Assembly (NCBI RefSeq): GCF_000284255.1
Contig: NC_017075.1
Location: forward strand, 4,216,001 to 4,280,000
DNA from: Rubrivivax gelatinosus IL144
GTDB lineage: Bacteria; Pseudomonadota; Gammaproteobacteria; Burkholderiales; Burkholderiaceae_C
Length of the DNA: 64,000 nt
Direction of reading: 5' to 3'
Each line of letters opens with the position of its first letter. Position 1 is the stretch's first letter. A program made the position numbers and the translations under genes. This document shows, piece by piece, positions 7,725 through 18,021 of this stretch. The notes under the pieces were generated by a model, which worked only from the letters and a program-made list of their open reading frames with translations, had not been told where the DNA came from and made no database searches.

Positions 7725-9872
7725 ATGGCCGATACCCAACAAGAAGGCGCCCACCTGTCCGCCGGCATCGATCTCTCGCAGTTCTTCCAGGTCTTCTTCG
7801 AGGAAGCCGGCGAGAACCTCGAGACGATGGAGCAGATGCTGCTCAACCTCGACATCGAGAACGCGGACGACGAGGAGCTCAACGCGATCTTCCGCTGCGC
7901 GCACTCCGTCAAGGGCGGCGCGGCGACCTTCGGCTTCACCGACATCGCCGAACTGACGCACGAGATGGAGACGCTGCTGGACAAGCTGCGCCGCCACGAA
8001 CTCGCGCCGACCGCCGCGATGGTCGACGTGCTGCTGGCCTCGGGCGACGCGCTGAAGGCGCAGCTCGCGCGCCACCAGGGCAACGGTGCCGACCCGGTCG
8101 ACACGCGCGAGCTGCTGGTCTCGATCCGCGCACTGGTCACCGGCCAGGCCGCCGCCGCGCCGCTGGCCGCCGCGCCGGCGCCGACCGCCGCCGCACCCCA
8201 GCCGGCGGCCCCTTCCGCGGCGCCGAGCGCCGCGCCGGCCGCCGGGGGGACGGCCGCGCGCGCGCTCGAGCTGACGGTGGGCCCGCTGCCGGACCCGGCG
8301 ATGGCCGACAACCTGGTAGAGCTCTTCAAGGAGATCGCCGACCTGGGCACGATCGAGCCGCTGGACGCCGGCCGCGACGCCGACGGCATCCGCCGCTTCA
8401 AGGTCGTCACGACGACCCCGGACAACGACCTGCTGGACCTGTTCACCTTCCACGTCGCACGCGAGCAGCTCAAGCTCGGCCCGCTGGGCCCCGGCTACGG
8501 CTTCCACGAAGGTGCGCCCGGCGCGCCCGAGCCGAGCAAGACCGAGCCCGACCCCGGCTACGGCTTCTTCGACGACGCCCCCGGTGCGCCGCAGGCGGGC
8601 GCCGCGCCCGCGCCGGCCGCCGCCGCCGAGCCGGCCCGCCCCGCGGTCGCCGCTCCGGCCGCCCCGGCGCGCGTCGCGCCGAAGGCCGAGAAGGCCGCGG
8701 CGAGCCCCGAGTCGAGCACACTGCGCGTCTCGGTCGAGAAGGTCGACCAGCTGATCAACCTCGTCGGCGAACTCGTCATCACCCAGGCCATGCTGGCCCA
8801 GAACAGCAAGGGCGTCGACGCCGCGCTGTACCAGCAGATGTCCTCGGGCCTGGCGGATCTGGAACGCAACACCCGCGACCTGCAGGAAGCGGTGATGTCG
8901 ATCCGCATGATCCCGATGTCGCTGGTGTTCAACCGCTTCCCGCGCATGCTGCGCGACCTGGCCGCCAAGCTCGGCAAGAAGGTCGAGCTGGTGCAGGTCG
9001 GCGAGGCGACCGAGCTCGACAAGGGCCTGGTCGAGAAGATCACCGACCCGCTGACCCACCTGGTGCGCAACAGCTGCGACCACGGCATCGAGCTGCCGGA
9101 AGAGCGCCTGGCCAAGGGCAAGCCCGAGACCGGCACGATCACGCTGATCGCCAGCCACCAGGGCGGCTCGATCGTCATCGAGGTGCGCGACGACGGCAAG
9201 GGCCTGAACCGCGAGAAGCTGCTGAAGAAGGCCCGCGAACGCGGCCTCGACGCCCCGGACACGATGACCGACCAGGAGGTCTACGGCCTGATCTTCGCGC
9301 CGGGCTTCTCGACCGCCGACGTCGTCACCGACGTCTCCGGCCGCGGCGTCGGCATGGACGTGGTGAAGAAGAACATCACCGCGCTCGGCGGCACGGTCGA
9401 GATCGACTCGGCCGAAGGCTACGGCATGACGGTGCGCGTGCGCCTGCCGCTGACGCTGGCCATCATGGACGGCATGAGCGTGGGCGTCGGCGAGGAGTGC
9501 TACATCCTGCCGCTGTCCTCGGTCGTCGAGTCCTTCCAGGTGCAGCCGGGCATGATCAAGACGATCGGCGGCACCGGCCGCGTCGTCGAGGTGCGCGACG
9601 AGTACATGCCGGTCGTCGACCTGGAGCGGGTCTTCGACGTGCCGCGCTTCGACTTCGAGCGCGTCAGCAACATCATGGTCGTCGTCGAGGCCGAGGGCGG
9701 GCGCGTGGCGCTGCTGGTCGACGAGCTGCTCGGACAGCAGCAGGTCGTCGTCAAGAACCTCGAGTCCAACTACCGCAAGGTCGACGACGTCTCGGGCGCC
9801 ACGATCATGGGCGACGGCCGCGTCGCGCTGATCCTGGACATCGGGTCCTTGGTCCGCCGCTCTAGACATTGA
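7725..9872 (+). CDS. cheA: Chemotaxis histidine kinase CheA
   Basis: 715 residues. The HPt domain carries the phosphorylated His at residue 60 (CAHSVKGGAATFGF). A long Ala/Pro-rich linker (about 145-190) and a P2-like region follow. The dimerisation domain begins STLRVSVEKVDQLINLVGEL; the HATPase domain has HLVRNSCDHGIE, VRDDGKGLN and SGRGVGMDVVKKNI. A CheW-like SH3 domain closes the protein. It phosphorylates CheY and assembles with MCPs and CheW. A second Ala/Pro-rich linker with two near-identical PGYGF(F/H) motifs (about residues 255-285) precedes the dimerisation domain. SD ACGGAG lies before the ATG at 7725. Confidence 0.96.
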   Translation: MADTQQEGAHLSAGIDLSQFFQVFFEEAGENLETMEQMLLNLDIENADDEELNAIFRCAHSVKGGAATFGFTDIAELTHEMETLLDKLRRHELAPTAAMVDVLLASGDALKAQLARHQGNGADPVDTRELLVSIRALVTGQAAAAPLAAAPAPTAAAPQPAAPSAAPSAAPAAGGTAARALELTVGPLPDPAMADNLVELFKEIADLGTIEPLDAGRDADGIRRFKVVTTTPDNDLLDLFTFHVAREQLKLGPLGPGYGFHEGAPGAPEPSKTEPDPGYGFFDDAPGAPQAGAAPAPAAAAEPARPAVAAPAAPARVAPKAEKAAASPESSTLRVSVEKVDQLINLVGELVITQAMLAQNSKGVDAALYQQMSSGLADLERNTRDLQEAVMSIRMIPMSLVFNRFPRMLRDLAAKLGKKVELVQVGEATELDKGLVEKITDPLTHLVRNSCDHGIELPEERLAKGKPETGTITLIASHQGGSIVIEVRDDGKGLNREKLLKKARERGLDAPDTMTDQEVYGLIFAPGFSTADVVTDVSGRGVGMDVVKKNITALGGTVEIDSAEGYGMTVRVRLPLTLAIMDGMSVGVGEECYILPLSSVVESFQVQPGMIKTIGGTGRVVEVRDEYMPVVDLERVFDVPRFDFERVSNIMVVVEAEGGRVALLVDELLGQQQVVVKNLESNYRKVDDVSGATIMGDGRVALILDIGSLVRRSRH

Positions 9873-9881
9873 GGGACTTGT

Positions 9882-9969
9882 GCCCCCGAGCTCGCTTGCG
9901 CTCGCTACCCCCCAAGGGGGCCGTCCGCCGACGGTCCGGCAAAGCCGGCCCGTGGCGGGAAGCTTGATC
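9882..9969. repeat. Dispersed intergenic repeat, copy B
   Basis: This 88-bp element between cheA and the first MCP gene is the compact, inverted counterpart of the element at 3436-3606. It reads GCCCCCGAGCTCGC, CCCCCCAAGGGGG, GGCCGTCCGCCGACGG, TCCGGCAAAGCCGG, then CCCGTGGCGGGAAGCTTGATC. It can form two hairpins and contains no ORF. It may attenuate transcription between cheA and the receptor genes. Confidence 0.7.
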
Positions 9970-9994
9970 CGATCTGTCCCTGGAAGTTAGCGCA

Positions 9995-11608
9995 ATGAAT
10001 GCACTGCTGGCCCTGATGCGCGGATTCACGATCCGCACCCGCATGCGCGGCGCCATCGCCGTGGTGCTGCTGTCGTTCGCGATCGTCGCAGTGACCGGCC
10101 TCGTCGGCGGGCTCAAGCTGCGCGAGCTGAACCAGAAGATCCTGGAACAGTCGCGCGGCGAGCAGGCGACGACCTCGGCGATCGGCGACCACCTGGCCGC
10201 TGTGCGCCTGCACGAGAAGGGCATGGTCATCAATTACGAGGACCCGGCCAGCATGCAGGCCGAGCACGACGCCTGGAAGCGCGAGCTCGACGCCACCGTC
10301 ACCAGCCTCAAGCGCATGCTCGAGGGTGAGGAGGACGAGGACAACCCGATCGCGCGCGCCGCGATCACCCGGATGGCCGACTACGAGAAGGCCGCCGAAG
10401 TCCCGCTCCGCCGCGCCAGCGACGGCGTCTACGACAACGCCCGCGTGCTCGACCGCATGCTCGCCCGCGCGCACGAAAACATCGATGCCGTCGAGAAGAT
10501 GACGGTCGACATCGAGAAGATCGTGCTCGGCGAGAGCGCCGAGGCCGCGCAGCAGTTCGACGACACGATGCACCAGGCGCTGGTCGTCTTCGTCGGCCTG
10601 ATCGCCGTCGTGATGCTGGTCATCACGCCGATGACGCTGGCCAATTCGCAGTCGATCACCACGCCGATCGACCACGCGCGCCACGTCGCCCAGGCCATCG
10701 CCGACGGCGACCTGACGCGCCCGATCCAGCTCCAGGGCCGCGACGAGGCCAACGACCTGCTGGCCGCGCTGGCGCGCATGCAGGAGTCGCTGCAGCGCAT
10801 GGTCGGCCAGATGCGCAGTTCGGCCGACAGCATCGAGCAGGCCAGCCGCGAGGTCGCCGCCGGCAACGCCGAGCTGTCCAGCCGCACCGAGCAGACCGCC
10901 GGCAGCCTGCAGCAGACGGCCAGCGCGATGGAACAGATCACCGGCACCGTGCGCCAGAGCGCCGACGCCGCGCGCGAAGCCAGCCACCTCGCCGGCACCG
11001 CCGCCGAGGTCGCGCAGCGCGGCGGCGAGGTCGTCGGCCAGGTCGTGACGACGATGGACGAGATCAACGCCAGCTCGCGCCGCATCGGCGACATCATCGG
11101 CACGATCGACGGCATCGCCTTCCAGACCAACATCCTGGCGCTCAACGCCGCGGTCGAGGCCGCGCGCGCCGGCGAACAAGGCCGCGGCTTCGCGGTCGTC
11201 GCCGGAGAAGTGCGCTCGCTGGCCCAGCGCAGCGCCGAGGCCGCGCGCGAGATCAAGGCGCTGATCGGCAACTCGGTCGAGAAGGTCGACACCGGCGCCC
11301 GCCTCGTCGCCGACGCCGGCAGCACGATGGGCGAGATCGTCGCCAGCGTGCAGCGCGTCAACCAGATCATCGGCGAGATCAGCCGCGCCGCCGTCGAGCA
11401 GAGCTCGGGCCTCAGCCAGGTCAACGGCGCGGTCTCCGAACTCGACGGCATGACGCAGCAGAACGCCGCGCTCGTCGAGCAGTCGGCCGCCGCCGCCGAA
11501 TCACTGAAGGAACAGGCCGAACGCCTGGGCGCGATCGTCGCCGCCTTCCGCACCGCAGCCGGCTCGTCAGCGCCGGCCGCCCAGGAGCTCACCACCCCGG
11601 TGGTCTGA
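9995..11608 (+). CDS. Methyl-accepting chemotaxis protein (MCP 1)
   Basis: 537 residues with the Tar-like layout. TM1 is at about residues 19-42, with a helical periplasmic domain of about 150 residues likely of four-helix-bundle type. TM2 is at about 193-215 ([20 protein letters not shown]), then HAMP and a signalling hairpin. The kinase-control tip [20 protein letters not shown] is near residue 375. It senses a ligand and controls CheA. The C-terminus ([10 protein letters not shown]) lacks the CheR-binding pentapeptide found in the next two MCPs, so it probably depends on tethered neighbours for methylation. The ligand is unknown. Confidence 0.93.
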   Translation: MNALLALMRGFTIRTRMRGAIAVVLLSFAIVAVTGLVGGLKLRELNQKILEQSRGEQATTSAIGDHLAAVRLHEKGMVINYEDPASMQAEHDAWKRELDATVTSLKRMLEGEEDEDNPIARAAITRMADYEKAAEVPLRRASDGVYDNARVLDRMLARAHENIDAVEKMTVDIEKIVLGESAEAAQQFDDTMHQALVVFVGLIAVVMLVITPMTLANSQSITTPIDHARHVAQAIADGDLTRPIQLQGRDEANDLLAALARMQESLQRMVGQMRSSADSIEQASREVAAGNAELSSRTEQTAGSLQQTASAMEQITGTVRQSADAAREASHLAGTAAEVAQRGGEVVGQVVTTMDEINASSRRIGDIIGTIDGIAFQTNILALNAAVEAARAGEQGRGFAVVAGEVRSLAQRSAEAAREIKALIGNSVEKVDTGARLVADAGSTMGEIVASVQRVNQIIGEISRAAVEQSSGLSQVNGAVSELDGMTQQNAALVEQSAAAAESLKEQAERLGAIVAAFRTAAGSSAPAAQELTTPVV

Positions 11609-11666
11609 CGAGGCCGCAAGGCCTCCCCGGACCTCACGGGCGGACGCTCGCCCTCAGGAGAAAACG

Positions 11667-13448
11667 ATGAAATCCCTGTCCAACCTCCGGATCGGCACCC
11701 GGCTCGGCCTGAGCTTCGCGGCCGTGCTCGGACTGATGACGATCACGACGGCGGTCGGCATCTACGAACTTCGCCGCATCGACGCGCTGAGCGCCGAACG
11801 CGACGCGGCGATCGCGCGCTCCGACCAGTTCCACGAATGGCAGTCCAACGTCAAGCTGAACCTCGCGCGCGCGGTCGCGGTGGCGGCCTCGGGCTTCCAG
11901 GCCGGAGCGGTGGCGGTCATCGAGCCGCAGATGAAGGCGACGACCGAAGACATCAGCAAGCTGCAGAAGACGCTGGAGGCCGCCGCCGACGAGGGCGAGA
12001 AGACCGCTTTCGCCGACGTCGCCACGAAGCGCAAGGTCTACATCGACCTGCGCAAGAAGGCCGCCGAAGTCTTCAAGGAAGGCAGCATCGCCGAGGGCGA
12101 CAAGCTGGTCGCCGGCCCGATGACCGAAGCCGCGACGGCCTACCTCGGCGCGATCGCGGCGATGAAGAAACACGCCGACGACGCTGCGGCCGAACGCGCC
12201 GCCCAGGTCGACGGCGCGATCAGCGAAGGGGTCGCGGTCTGCGCCAGCCTGCTGCTCGCGGCGCTGGCCGCCGGCGCGGCGCTGGCCTGGACGATGACGC
12301 GCTCGGTCACCCAGCCGCTGGCCGAGTCGATCGAGGCCGCGCAGCGCATCGCCGCGCACGACCTGACGCAGACCGTGCCCGACACCGGTCGCGGCGACGA
12401 GATCGGCGCGCTGCTGCGCGCGCTGCGCGACATGCAGTCCAGCCTGACGACGATGGTCGAGCAGATCCGCAGCGGCACCGGCTCGGTGGCCGGCGCCAGC
12501 AGCGAGATCGCCGCGGCCAGCACCGACCTGTCGCACCGCACCGAGCAGACCTCGGGCTCGCTGCAGCAGACGGCCAGCACGATGGAGGAGATCACCGCCA
12601 CCGTCGCCCAGACCGCCGACTCGGCGCGCCAGGCCAACCAGCTGGCCAGCAGCGCCAGCAGCGTCGCCCAGCGCGGCGGCCAGGTCGTCTCGCAGGTCGT
12701 GCAGACGATGGAGCAGATCAACGCCAGCTCCAAGAAGATCGCCGACATCATCGGCACCGTCGACGGCATCGCCTTCCAGACCAACATCCTGGCGCTGAAC
12801 GCGGCCGTCGAGGCGGCACGCGCCGGCGAACAGGGCCGCGGTTTCGCGGTCGTCGCCGGCGAGGTGCGCTCGCTGGCCCAGCGCAGCGCCGAGGCGGCGC
12901 GCGAGATCAAGACGCTGATCGGCGGCTCGGTCGAGAAGGTCGAGTCCGGCGCGCGCCTGGTCGCCGACGCCGGCAGCACGATGAACGAGATCGTCGCCGG
13001 CGTGCAGCGCGTGGCCGACATCATCGGCGAGGTGATGGCCGCGGCCACCGAGCAGAGCCAGGGCATCGGCCAGGTCAACACCGCGATCGCCGGCCTGGAC
13101 CAGATGACGCAGCAGAACGCCGCGCTGGTCGAAGAGAGCACCGCCGCCGCCGAGTCGCTGCGCGAGCAGGCCGACCGCCTGGCCGCGCTGGTGGCCACTT
13201 TCCGCGTGCCGGGTTCGGCCGGGTTCTCGGCGCCGGCGGCGACGCCCACCAAGCCGGCCCCGGTGCGCGCCCAGGCCGCCCCGGTGGCCGCCGCCGTCAT
13301 CGCCCGCGCCCGCGACAGCGCGCGCCCGGCGGCGCCGCCGGCGCCCAAGGCCGAGGCCCCGGCCGCGGCGCCGGCGCGCCCCGCCACTCCTGCCACGCCG
13401 CCTGCGGCCCCGTCGAACCGGGCCGACGACGACTGGGAAACCTTCTGA
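11667..13448 (+). CDS. Methyl-accepting chemotaxis protein with DWETF tail (MCP 2)
   Basis: 593 residues: TM1 near the N-terminus, a helical periplasmic sensor region, TM2 ([18 protein letters not shown], about 192-210), HAMP and the MCP signalling domain with tip [20 protein letters not shown] near residue 370. An Ala/Pro-rich flexible linker of about 75 residues leads to the terminal DDDWETF. The last five residues match the NWETF-type pentapeptide that recruits CheR and CheB. AGGAG lies seven bases before the ATG. It follows MCP 1 by 58 bases. Confidence 0.94.
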   Translation: MKSLSNLRIGTRLGLSFAAVLGLMTITTAVGIYELRRIDALSAERDAAIARSDQFHEWQSNVKLNLARAVAVAASGFQAGAVAVIEPQMKATTEDISKLQKTLEAAADEGEKTAFADVATKRKVYIDLRKKAAEVFKEGSIAEGDKLVAGPMTEAATAYLGAIAAMKKHADDAAAERAAQVDGAISEGVAVCASLLLAALAAGAALAWTMTRSVTQPLAESIEAAQRIAAHDLTQTVPDTGRGDEIGALLRALRDMQSSLTTMVEQIRSGTGSVAGASSEIAAASTDLSHRTEQTSGSLQQTASTMEEITATVAQTADSARQANQLASSASSVAQRGGQVVSQVVQTMEQINASSKKIADIIGTVDGIAFQTNILALNAAVEAARAGEQGRGFAVVAGEVRSLAQRSAEAAREIKTLIGGSVEKVESGARLVADAGSTMNEIVAGVQRVADIIGEVMAAATEQSQGIGQVNTAIAGLDQMTQQNAALVEESTAAAESLREQADRLAALVATFRVPGSAGFSAPAATPTKPAPVRAQAAPVAAAVIARARDSARPAAPPAPKAEAPAAAPARPATPATPPAAPSNRADDDWETF

Positions 13449-13488
13449 CCCTCGCCCAGGACGTCGTCCGCCCGACGACGAAAGCAGT

Positions 13489-15111
13489 ATGAACATCGAC
13501 TTCAACGACCGCGCGATGCTCGCCTCGATGGCGCTCGTCGTGCTCGGCGCCGTGGCCTACGGCGCCGTCAACGACGGCATCGGGCTCGCGCTCGGTGCCG
13601 GCGCGCTGCTGATGGGCGCAGCAGCCGCACTCGCCGGCCTGGGCGGCGGCAGCCGCTCGGCCGCCAGCTTCATCGGCCTGCCGGTGCTCGGCATGGCCGC
13701 CGTGGCACTGCTGATCCACGTCGCGCACGGCGCCGCCGAAGCGCACTTCGCGGTCTTCGCGCTGCTCGCCGCCACCGTCGTCTACCGGCGCTGGGAAGCC
13801 GTCATCGTCGGCGCGGCGACGATCGCCGTTCACCACCTGAGCTTCAACTACTTCCAGCAGTGGGGCTGGGGCCCGATCTGCTTCACCGAGCCCAGCCTGC
13901 CGCGCGTGCTCGAACACGCCGCCTTCGTCGTCGGCGAGGCCGGCGTGCTGGTGATGCTGGCGCTGCGCAGCCGCGCCGACTACGCGACGACCGACGAGCT
14001 GGTGGCGATCGCCGACGGCCTGGTCGACGCCAGCGGCAACGTCACCTTCGCGCCGGCGCACAACACCGCGCACTCGGCGGCCACGCACCGCCTGCAGCAG
14101 GCCCTGCGCCACATCGAGAAGACGCTGGCCGAGGTGCGTGCGAGCGCCGACTCGATCCGCACCGCCTCCGACGAGATCGCCACCGGCAACCTCGACCTGA
14201 GCCAGCGCACCGAGCAGACCGCCAGCAGCCTGCAGCAGACCGCCAGCTCGATGTCGCAGCTCACCGGCACGGTGCAGCAGAGCGCCGACTCCGCGCGCCA
14301 GGCCAACCAGCTCGCCGGCAGCGCCGCCGACACGGCGCAGCGCGGCGGCGAGGTCGTCGCCCAGGTCGTGTCGACGATGGACAAGATCAACACCAGCTCG
14401 AAGAAGATCGCCGACATCATCGGCGTCATCGACGGCATCGCCTTCCAGACCAACATCCTGGCGCTCAATGCCGCGGTCGAGGCCGCGCGTGCGGGTGAAC
14501 AGGGCCGCGGCTTCGCGGTGGTCGCCGGCGAGGTGCGGGCGCTGGCCCAGCGTTCGGCCGCCGCGGCACGCGAGATCAAGACGCTGATCGGCGACTCGGT
14601 CGACAAGGTCGAGGCCGGGGCCCGCCTGGTCGGCGACGCCGGCAGCACGATGCAGGAGATCGTCGCCAGCGTGCAGCGCGTCACCGACATCATCGGCGAG
14701 ATCAGCGCCGCGACGCACGAGCAGAGCAGCGGCATCGGCCAGGTGAACTCCGCCGTCAACCAGCTCGACCAGATGACGCAGCAGAACGCCGCGCTGGTCG
14801 AGCAGTCGGCCGCCGCCGCCGGCTCGCTGCGCGAGCAGGGCACGCGGCTGGCCGAGCTGGTGGCCACCTTCCACCTGACGCAGACCGCCAGCGCGGCGCC
14901 GGTGCTGGCCCAGGCGGTCATCGCCCGCGCCGCCGACAGCGCCCGCAAGACCGCGCCGGCGCCGGCCGCCAAGCCCAAGGACACGAAGGCCCAGGAGCCC
15001 AAGGCGCCGGTGCGTGCCGCCGCGGCGCCCGCCGCCCCGGCGCCCAAGCCGGAACCGGCGCGTCCCGCGGCCCCGGCGGCCCGCGACGACAACGATTGGG
15101 AAACGTTCTGA
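13489..15111 (+). CDS. MCP with polytopic histidine-containing membrane sensor and DWETF tail (MCP 3)
   Basis: 540 residues. Instead of a periplasmic loop it has about five to six N-terminal membrane helices (residues 10-160) with several histidines in or near the membrane: [27 protein letters not shown] and [12 protein letters not shown]. The MCP signalling domain then follows with the usual tip near residue 320. An Ala/Pro linker ends in DNDWETF, a CheR/CheB-docking tail. The intramembrane sensor suggests detection of a membrane-soluble or redox signal; this is inference. The gene lies 40 bases after MCP 2. Confidence 0.9.
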   Translation: MNIDFNDRAMLASMALVVLGAVAYGAVNDGIGLALGAGALLMGAAAALAGLGGGSRSAASFIGLPVLGMAAVALLIHVAHGAAEAHFAVFALLAATVVYRRWEAVIVGAATIAVHHLSFNYFQQWGWGPICFTEPSLPRVLEHAAFVVGEAGVLVMLALRSRADYATTDELVAIADGLVDASGNVTFAPAHNTAHSAATHRLQQALRHIEKTLAEVRASADSIRTASDEIATGNLDLSQRTEQTASSLQQTASSMSQLTGTVQQSADSARQANQLAGSAADTAQRGGEVVAQVVSTMDKINTSSKKIADIIGVIDGIAFQTNILALNAAVEAARAGEQGRGFAVVAGEVRALAQRSAAAAREIKTLIGDSVDKVEAGARLVGDAGSTMQEIVASVQRVTDIIGEISAATHEQSSGIGQVNSAVNQLDQMTQQNAALVEQSAAAAGSLREQGTRLAELVATFHLTQTASAAPVLAQAVIARAADSARKTAPAPAAKPKDTKAQEPKAPVRAAAAPAAPAPKPEPARPAAPAARDDNDWETF

Positions 15112-15204
15112 CCCGCGCGGCGTGGCACATGCCACGCCCCGAGCCCTCAACTCCGCTGCGCGACGGCCGATAAACGGTACGACGCCTTCCAGAAGGACCA
15201 CGAC

Positions 15205-15762
15205 ATGGACATGCTGACCGAAGTTGCCCCCTCCGCCCGCTCCGAGCGCACTCGCGCGGCCACCGCCTCGCAGGCCTCCGCGGCCGCCGAGGGCCAGGCC
15301 GGCGGTGAGTTCCTGACCTTCCGCCTCGGCGGCGAGGAATACGGCATCGACATCCTGCGCGTGCAGGAGATCCGCTCCTACGAGCCGCCGACGCGCATCG
15401 CCAACGCGCCGTCCTTCATCAAGGGCGTCGTCAACCTGCGCGGCGTGATCGTCCCGATCATCGACCTGCGCCTGAAGCTCGGCTGCGACAACGCCGAGTA
15501 CAACGGCTTCACCGTCGTCATCGTGCTCAACGTGCGCGGCCGCGTCGTCGGCGCCGTCGTCGACTCGGTGTCGGACGTGCTCGAACTCAACCGCGAGCAG
15601 ATCAAGCCGGCGCCCGAGCTCAGCTCGAGCATCGAGGCGCACTACATCACCGGCATCGGCGCGGTGAAGAACGGCGACGCCGAGCGCATGCTGATCCTGG
15701 TCGACATCGAAGCGCTGATGAGCAGCGCCGACATGGGCCTGATGGACAGCATCGCCCACTGA
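15205..15762 (+). CDS. cheW: Chemotaxis coupling protein CheW
   Basis: 185 residues: an Ala-rich N-terminal extension of about 32 residues, then a CheW SH3-like domain ([50 protein letters not shown]). CheW links MCP tips to CheA in receptor arrays. AGAAGGA lies nine bases before the ATG. It sits between MCP 3 and MCP 4 in the same direction, consistent with one chemosensory operon. Confidence 0.96.
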   Translation: MDMLTEVAPSARSERTRAATASQASAAAEGQAGGEFLTFRLGGEEYGIDILRVQEIRSYEPPTRIANAPSFIKGVVNLRGVIVPIIDLRLKLGCDNAEYNGFTVVIVLNVRGRVVGAVVDSVSDVLELNREQIKPAPELSSSIEAHYITGIGAVKNGDAERMLILVDIEALMSSADMGLMDSIAH

Positions 15763-15844
15763 CCGCCGGGAACCGAGCGGCCCCGCGCCGCCTGCCCGCA
15801 TGACGACCGCCCGCCACGTCCATCGCATGGCCGGCAGGTCGTTT

Positions 15845-15867
15845 CGCTGCCGCCTCGTGCGGCAGCG
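15845..15867 (+). terminator. Hairpin after cheW
   Basis: A perfect 9-bp stem (CGCTGCCGC / GCGGCAGCG) with a 5-base loop CTCGT lies 83 bases after the cheW stop. No run of T follows, so it is at best a partial terminator or an RNA-stabilising hairpin. The rest of the 290-base gap before MCP 4 shows no ORF I can support. Confidence 0.35.
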
Positions 15868-16055
15868 CCGTTTGCAGCCGCCCCCGGCGCTGATGGCCCG
15901 TGCCGGGCTGGCCGGCCGCTGCCGGCCGCGCAGCGAGCCGCCCGCCCGCCATCGGGTGCGGGGTGGACGGCACGCGGCGACGGCGACACGCGCCGGCCTG
16001 GCCGCGCGCAGAACGACACCTTGCTGAACCGTCAGACGAGGGACACCGCGCACCG

Positions 16056-17987
16056 ATGACGACGCCTTCCTCCCCCCGCCACGGCTCGATCGCCCGCCGC
16101 ATCTCGCTGGCCGGCGGCCTGGGCCTCGCGCTGGCGCTGGGCGCCGCCGCCGCCTTGCAGACCTGGGTCACCGTGCGCAACGCCAACGAGGCCAATGCCG
16201 AGCGCTACGGCGAACGCGCGCAGGCCGTCGCCGACATGGCCGAGGCCTTCGACGGCGCCGCGCGCACGATGGCCGACAAGCTCTACGGCGCCTTCGCCGC
16301 CGACCTGCCCGGCCCTTACGTGCTGCGGGGCGAGAGCCTGTCGGCGCAGGGCCAGCCGCTCAACGGCCAGTTCGCCCAGGTCGACCACTTCGCCGAGCTG
16401 ACCGGCGGCGTGGCCACCGTGTTCGCCGCCCAGGGCGAGGACTTCGTGCGCATCACGACCTCGCTGAAGAAGGAGGACGGCTCGCGCGCCGTCGGCACGC
16501 CGCTGGGCACCCAGCACCCGGCCTACGCCGCGCTGAAGGCCGGCGGCTCCTACGTCGGCCCGGCGCAGCTCTTCGGCAAACCCTACATGGCGCGCTACGA
16601 GGCGCTGCGCGACGGCCAGGGGCGCGTCGTCGGCGTGCTCTTCGTCGGTTTCGACCAGAGCGCCTACCGCGCCGCGCTGCGCAAGCTCGCCGGCGATGCC
16701 CGGCTGGCGGACACCGGCGGCATCGTCATCGTCGACCCCAAGGCCAAGGCCGAGGACGCGGTCTTCGTCGCCCACCCCAAGGCGCCCGGCGCCAAGGTGC
16801 TGGAGACGCTGCCGGCGGCCGCCCCGCTGCTGGCCGCGCTGCCGCAGGCCGACGCCGGCGAGCGCCTGCCCTCGCCCGGCCTGGTGGACGCCGCCAGCGG
16901 CGACACCTGGGTCGTCGCGCGCAAGGTGCCGGCCACCGGCTGGTATGTGCTCGCCGAGGTCTCGCAAGGCCACGCGATGGCCGCCACCTGGGCCGGGCTG
17001 CGGCCGTTCTGGCTGCTGCTGGCGCTGGTCGCCGCGGGCCTGTCGGCCTCGCTGTTCTTCGCGCTGCGGCGCTGGGTGGCCGAGCCGCTGCGCGATCTGG
17101 CGCGCGCCGTCGAGGCCGTCGCCGCCGGCGACCTGACGCGCCACGTCGAGAGCCGGCGCGACGACGAGGTCGGCGAGCTGATCCGCGACGTCGAGACCAT
17201 GCGCCTGCGCCTGGGCGGCACGCTGGCCCAGGTGCGCCAGTCGGCCGAGTCGATCGACACCGCCTCGGGCGAGATCGCCGCCGGCAACACCGACCTCAGC
17301 CAGCGCACCGAGCAGACCGCCGGCAGCCTGCAGCAGACCGCCTCCAGCGTCGGCCAGCTGGCCGGCAGCGCGCGCCACAGCGCAGAGGCGGCCTCGCAGG
17401 CGCGCGAGCTGGCCGGCGCCGCCGCCGGCAACGCGCGCCGCGGCGGCGAGGTCGTCGGCCAGGTCGTCGCGACGATGGACGAGATCAACACCAGCTCGCA
17501 GCGCATCACCGAGATCATCAACGTCATCGACGGCATCGCCTTCCAGACCAACATCCTGGCGCTCAACGCCGCGGTCGAGGCGGCGCGCGCCGGCGAGCAG
17601 GGCCGCGGCTTCGCAGTGGTGGCCGGCGAGGTGCGCAGCCTGGCGCAGCGCAGCGCCGAGGCGGCGCGCGAGATCAAGGCGCTGATCGGCAACTCGGTCG
17701 AGAAGGTCGAGGCCGGCTCGCGCCTGGTCGGCGACGCCGGCCGCACGATGGACGAGATCGTCGCCAGCGTCGAACGCGTCGTCGCGACGATCGCCGAGAT
17801 CTCCGCCGCCACCGCCGAGCAGCACGGCGAGATCGGCAGCATCAACGACTCGGTCGCCGCGCTGGACCGCATGACGCAGCAGAACGCCGCGCTGGTCGAG
17901 CAGTCGGCGGCGGCCTCGGAATCGCTGCGCGAGCAGGCGCGCCAGCTGTCGCAGGCGGTCGCCGCCTTCCGCGTCAACGGCCCCTGA
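16056..17987 (+). CDS. Cache-domain methyl-accepting chemotaxis protein (MCP 4)
   Basis: 643 residues. TM1 is at about 14-34. A large periplasmic region of about 280 residues with Cache features follows: GGVATVFAAQGEDFVRITTS, VGPAQLFGKPYMARYE and a VLFVGFDQ that typifies Cache_3-Cache_2 sensors. TM2 is at about 313-335, then HAMP and the MCP signalling domain, with the tip near residue 495. It ends FRVNGP without a CheR pentapeptide. Such Cache receptors often bind small organic acids, but nothing here fixes the ligand. Confidence 0.93.
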   Translation: MTTPSSPRHGSIARRISLAGGLGLALALGAAAALQTWVTVRNANEANAERYGERAQAVADMAEAFDGAARTMADKLYGAFAADLPGPYVLRGESLSAQGQPLNGQFAQVDHFAELTGGVATVFAAQGEDFVRITTSLKKEDGSRAVGTPLGTQHPAYAALKAGGSYVGPAQLFGKPYMARYEALRDGQGRVVGVLFVGFDQSAYRAALRKLAGDARLADTGGIVIVDPKAKAEDAVFVAHPKAPGAKVLETLPAAAPLLAALPQADAGERLPSPGLVDAASGDTWVVARKVPATGWYVLAEVSQGHAMAATWAGLRPFWLLLALVAAGLSASLFFALRRWVAEPLRDLARAVEAVAAGDLTRHVESRRDDEVGELIRDVETMRLRLGGTLAQVRQSAESIDTASGEIAAGNTDLSQRTEQTAGSLQQTASSVGQLAGSARHSAEAASQARELAGAAAGNARRGGEVVGQVVATMDEINTSSQRITEIINVIDGIAFQTNILALNAAVEAARAGEQGRGFAVVAGEVRSLAQRSAEAAREIKALIGNSVEKVEAGSRLVGDAGRTMDEIVASVERVVATIAEISAATAEQHGEIGSINDSVAALDRMTQQNAALVEQSAAASESLREQARQLSQAVAAFRVNGP

Positions 17988-18021
17988 GCCGAGCCCCACG
18001 AACCGGGCTCCCCCCAAGAAC

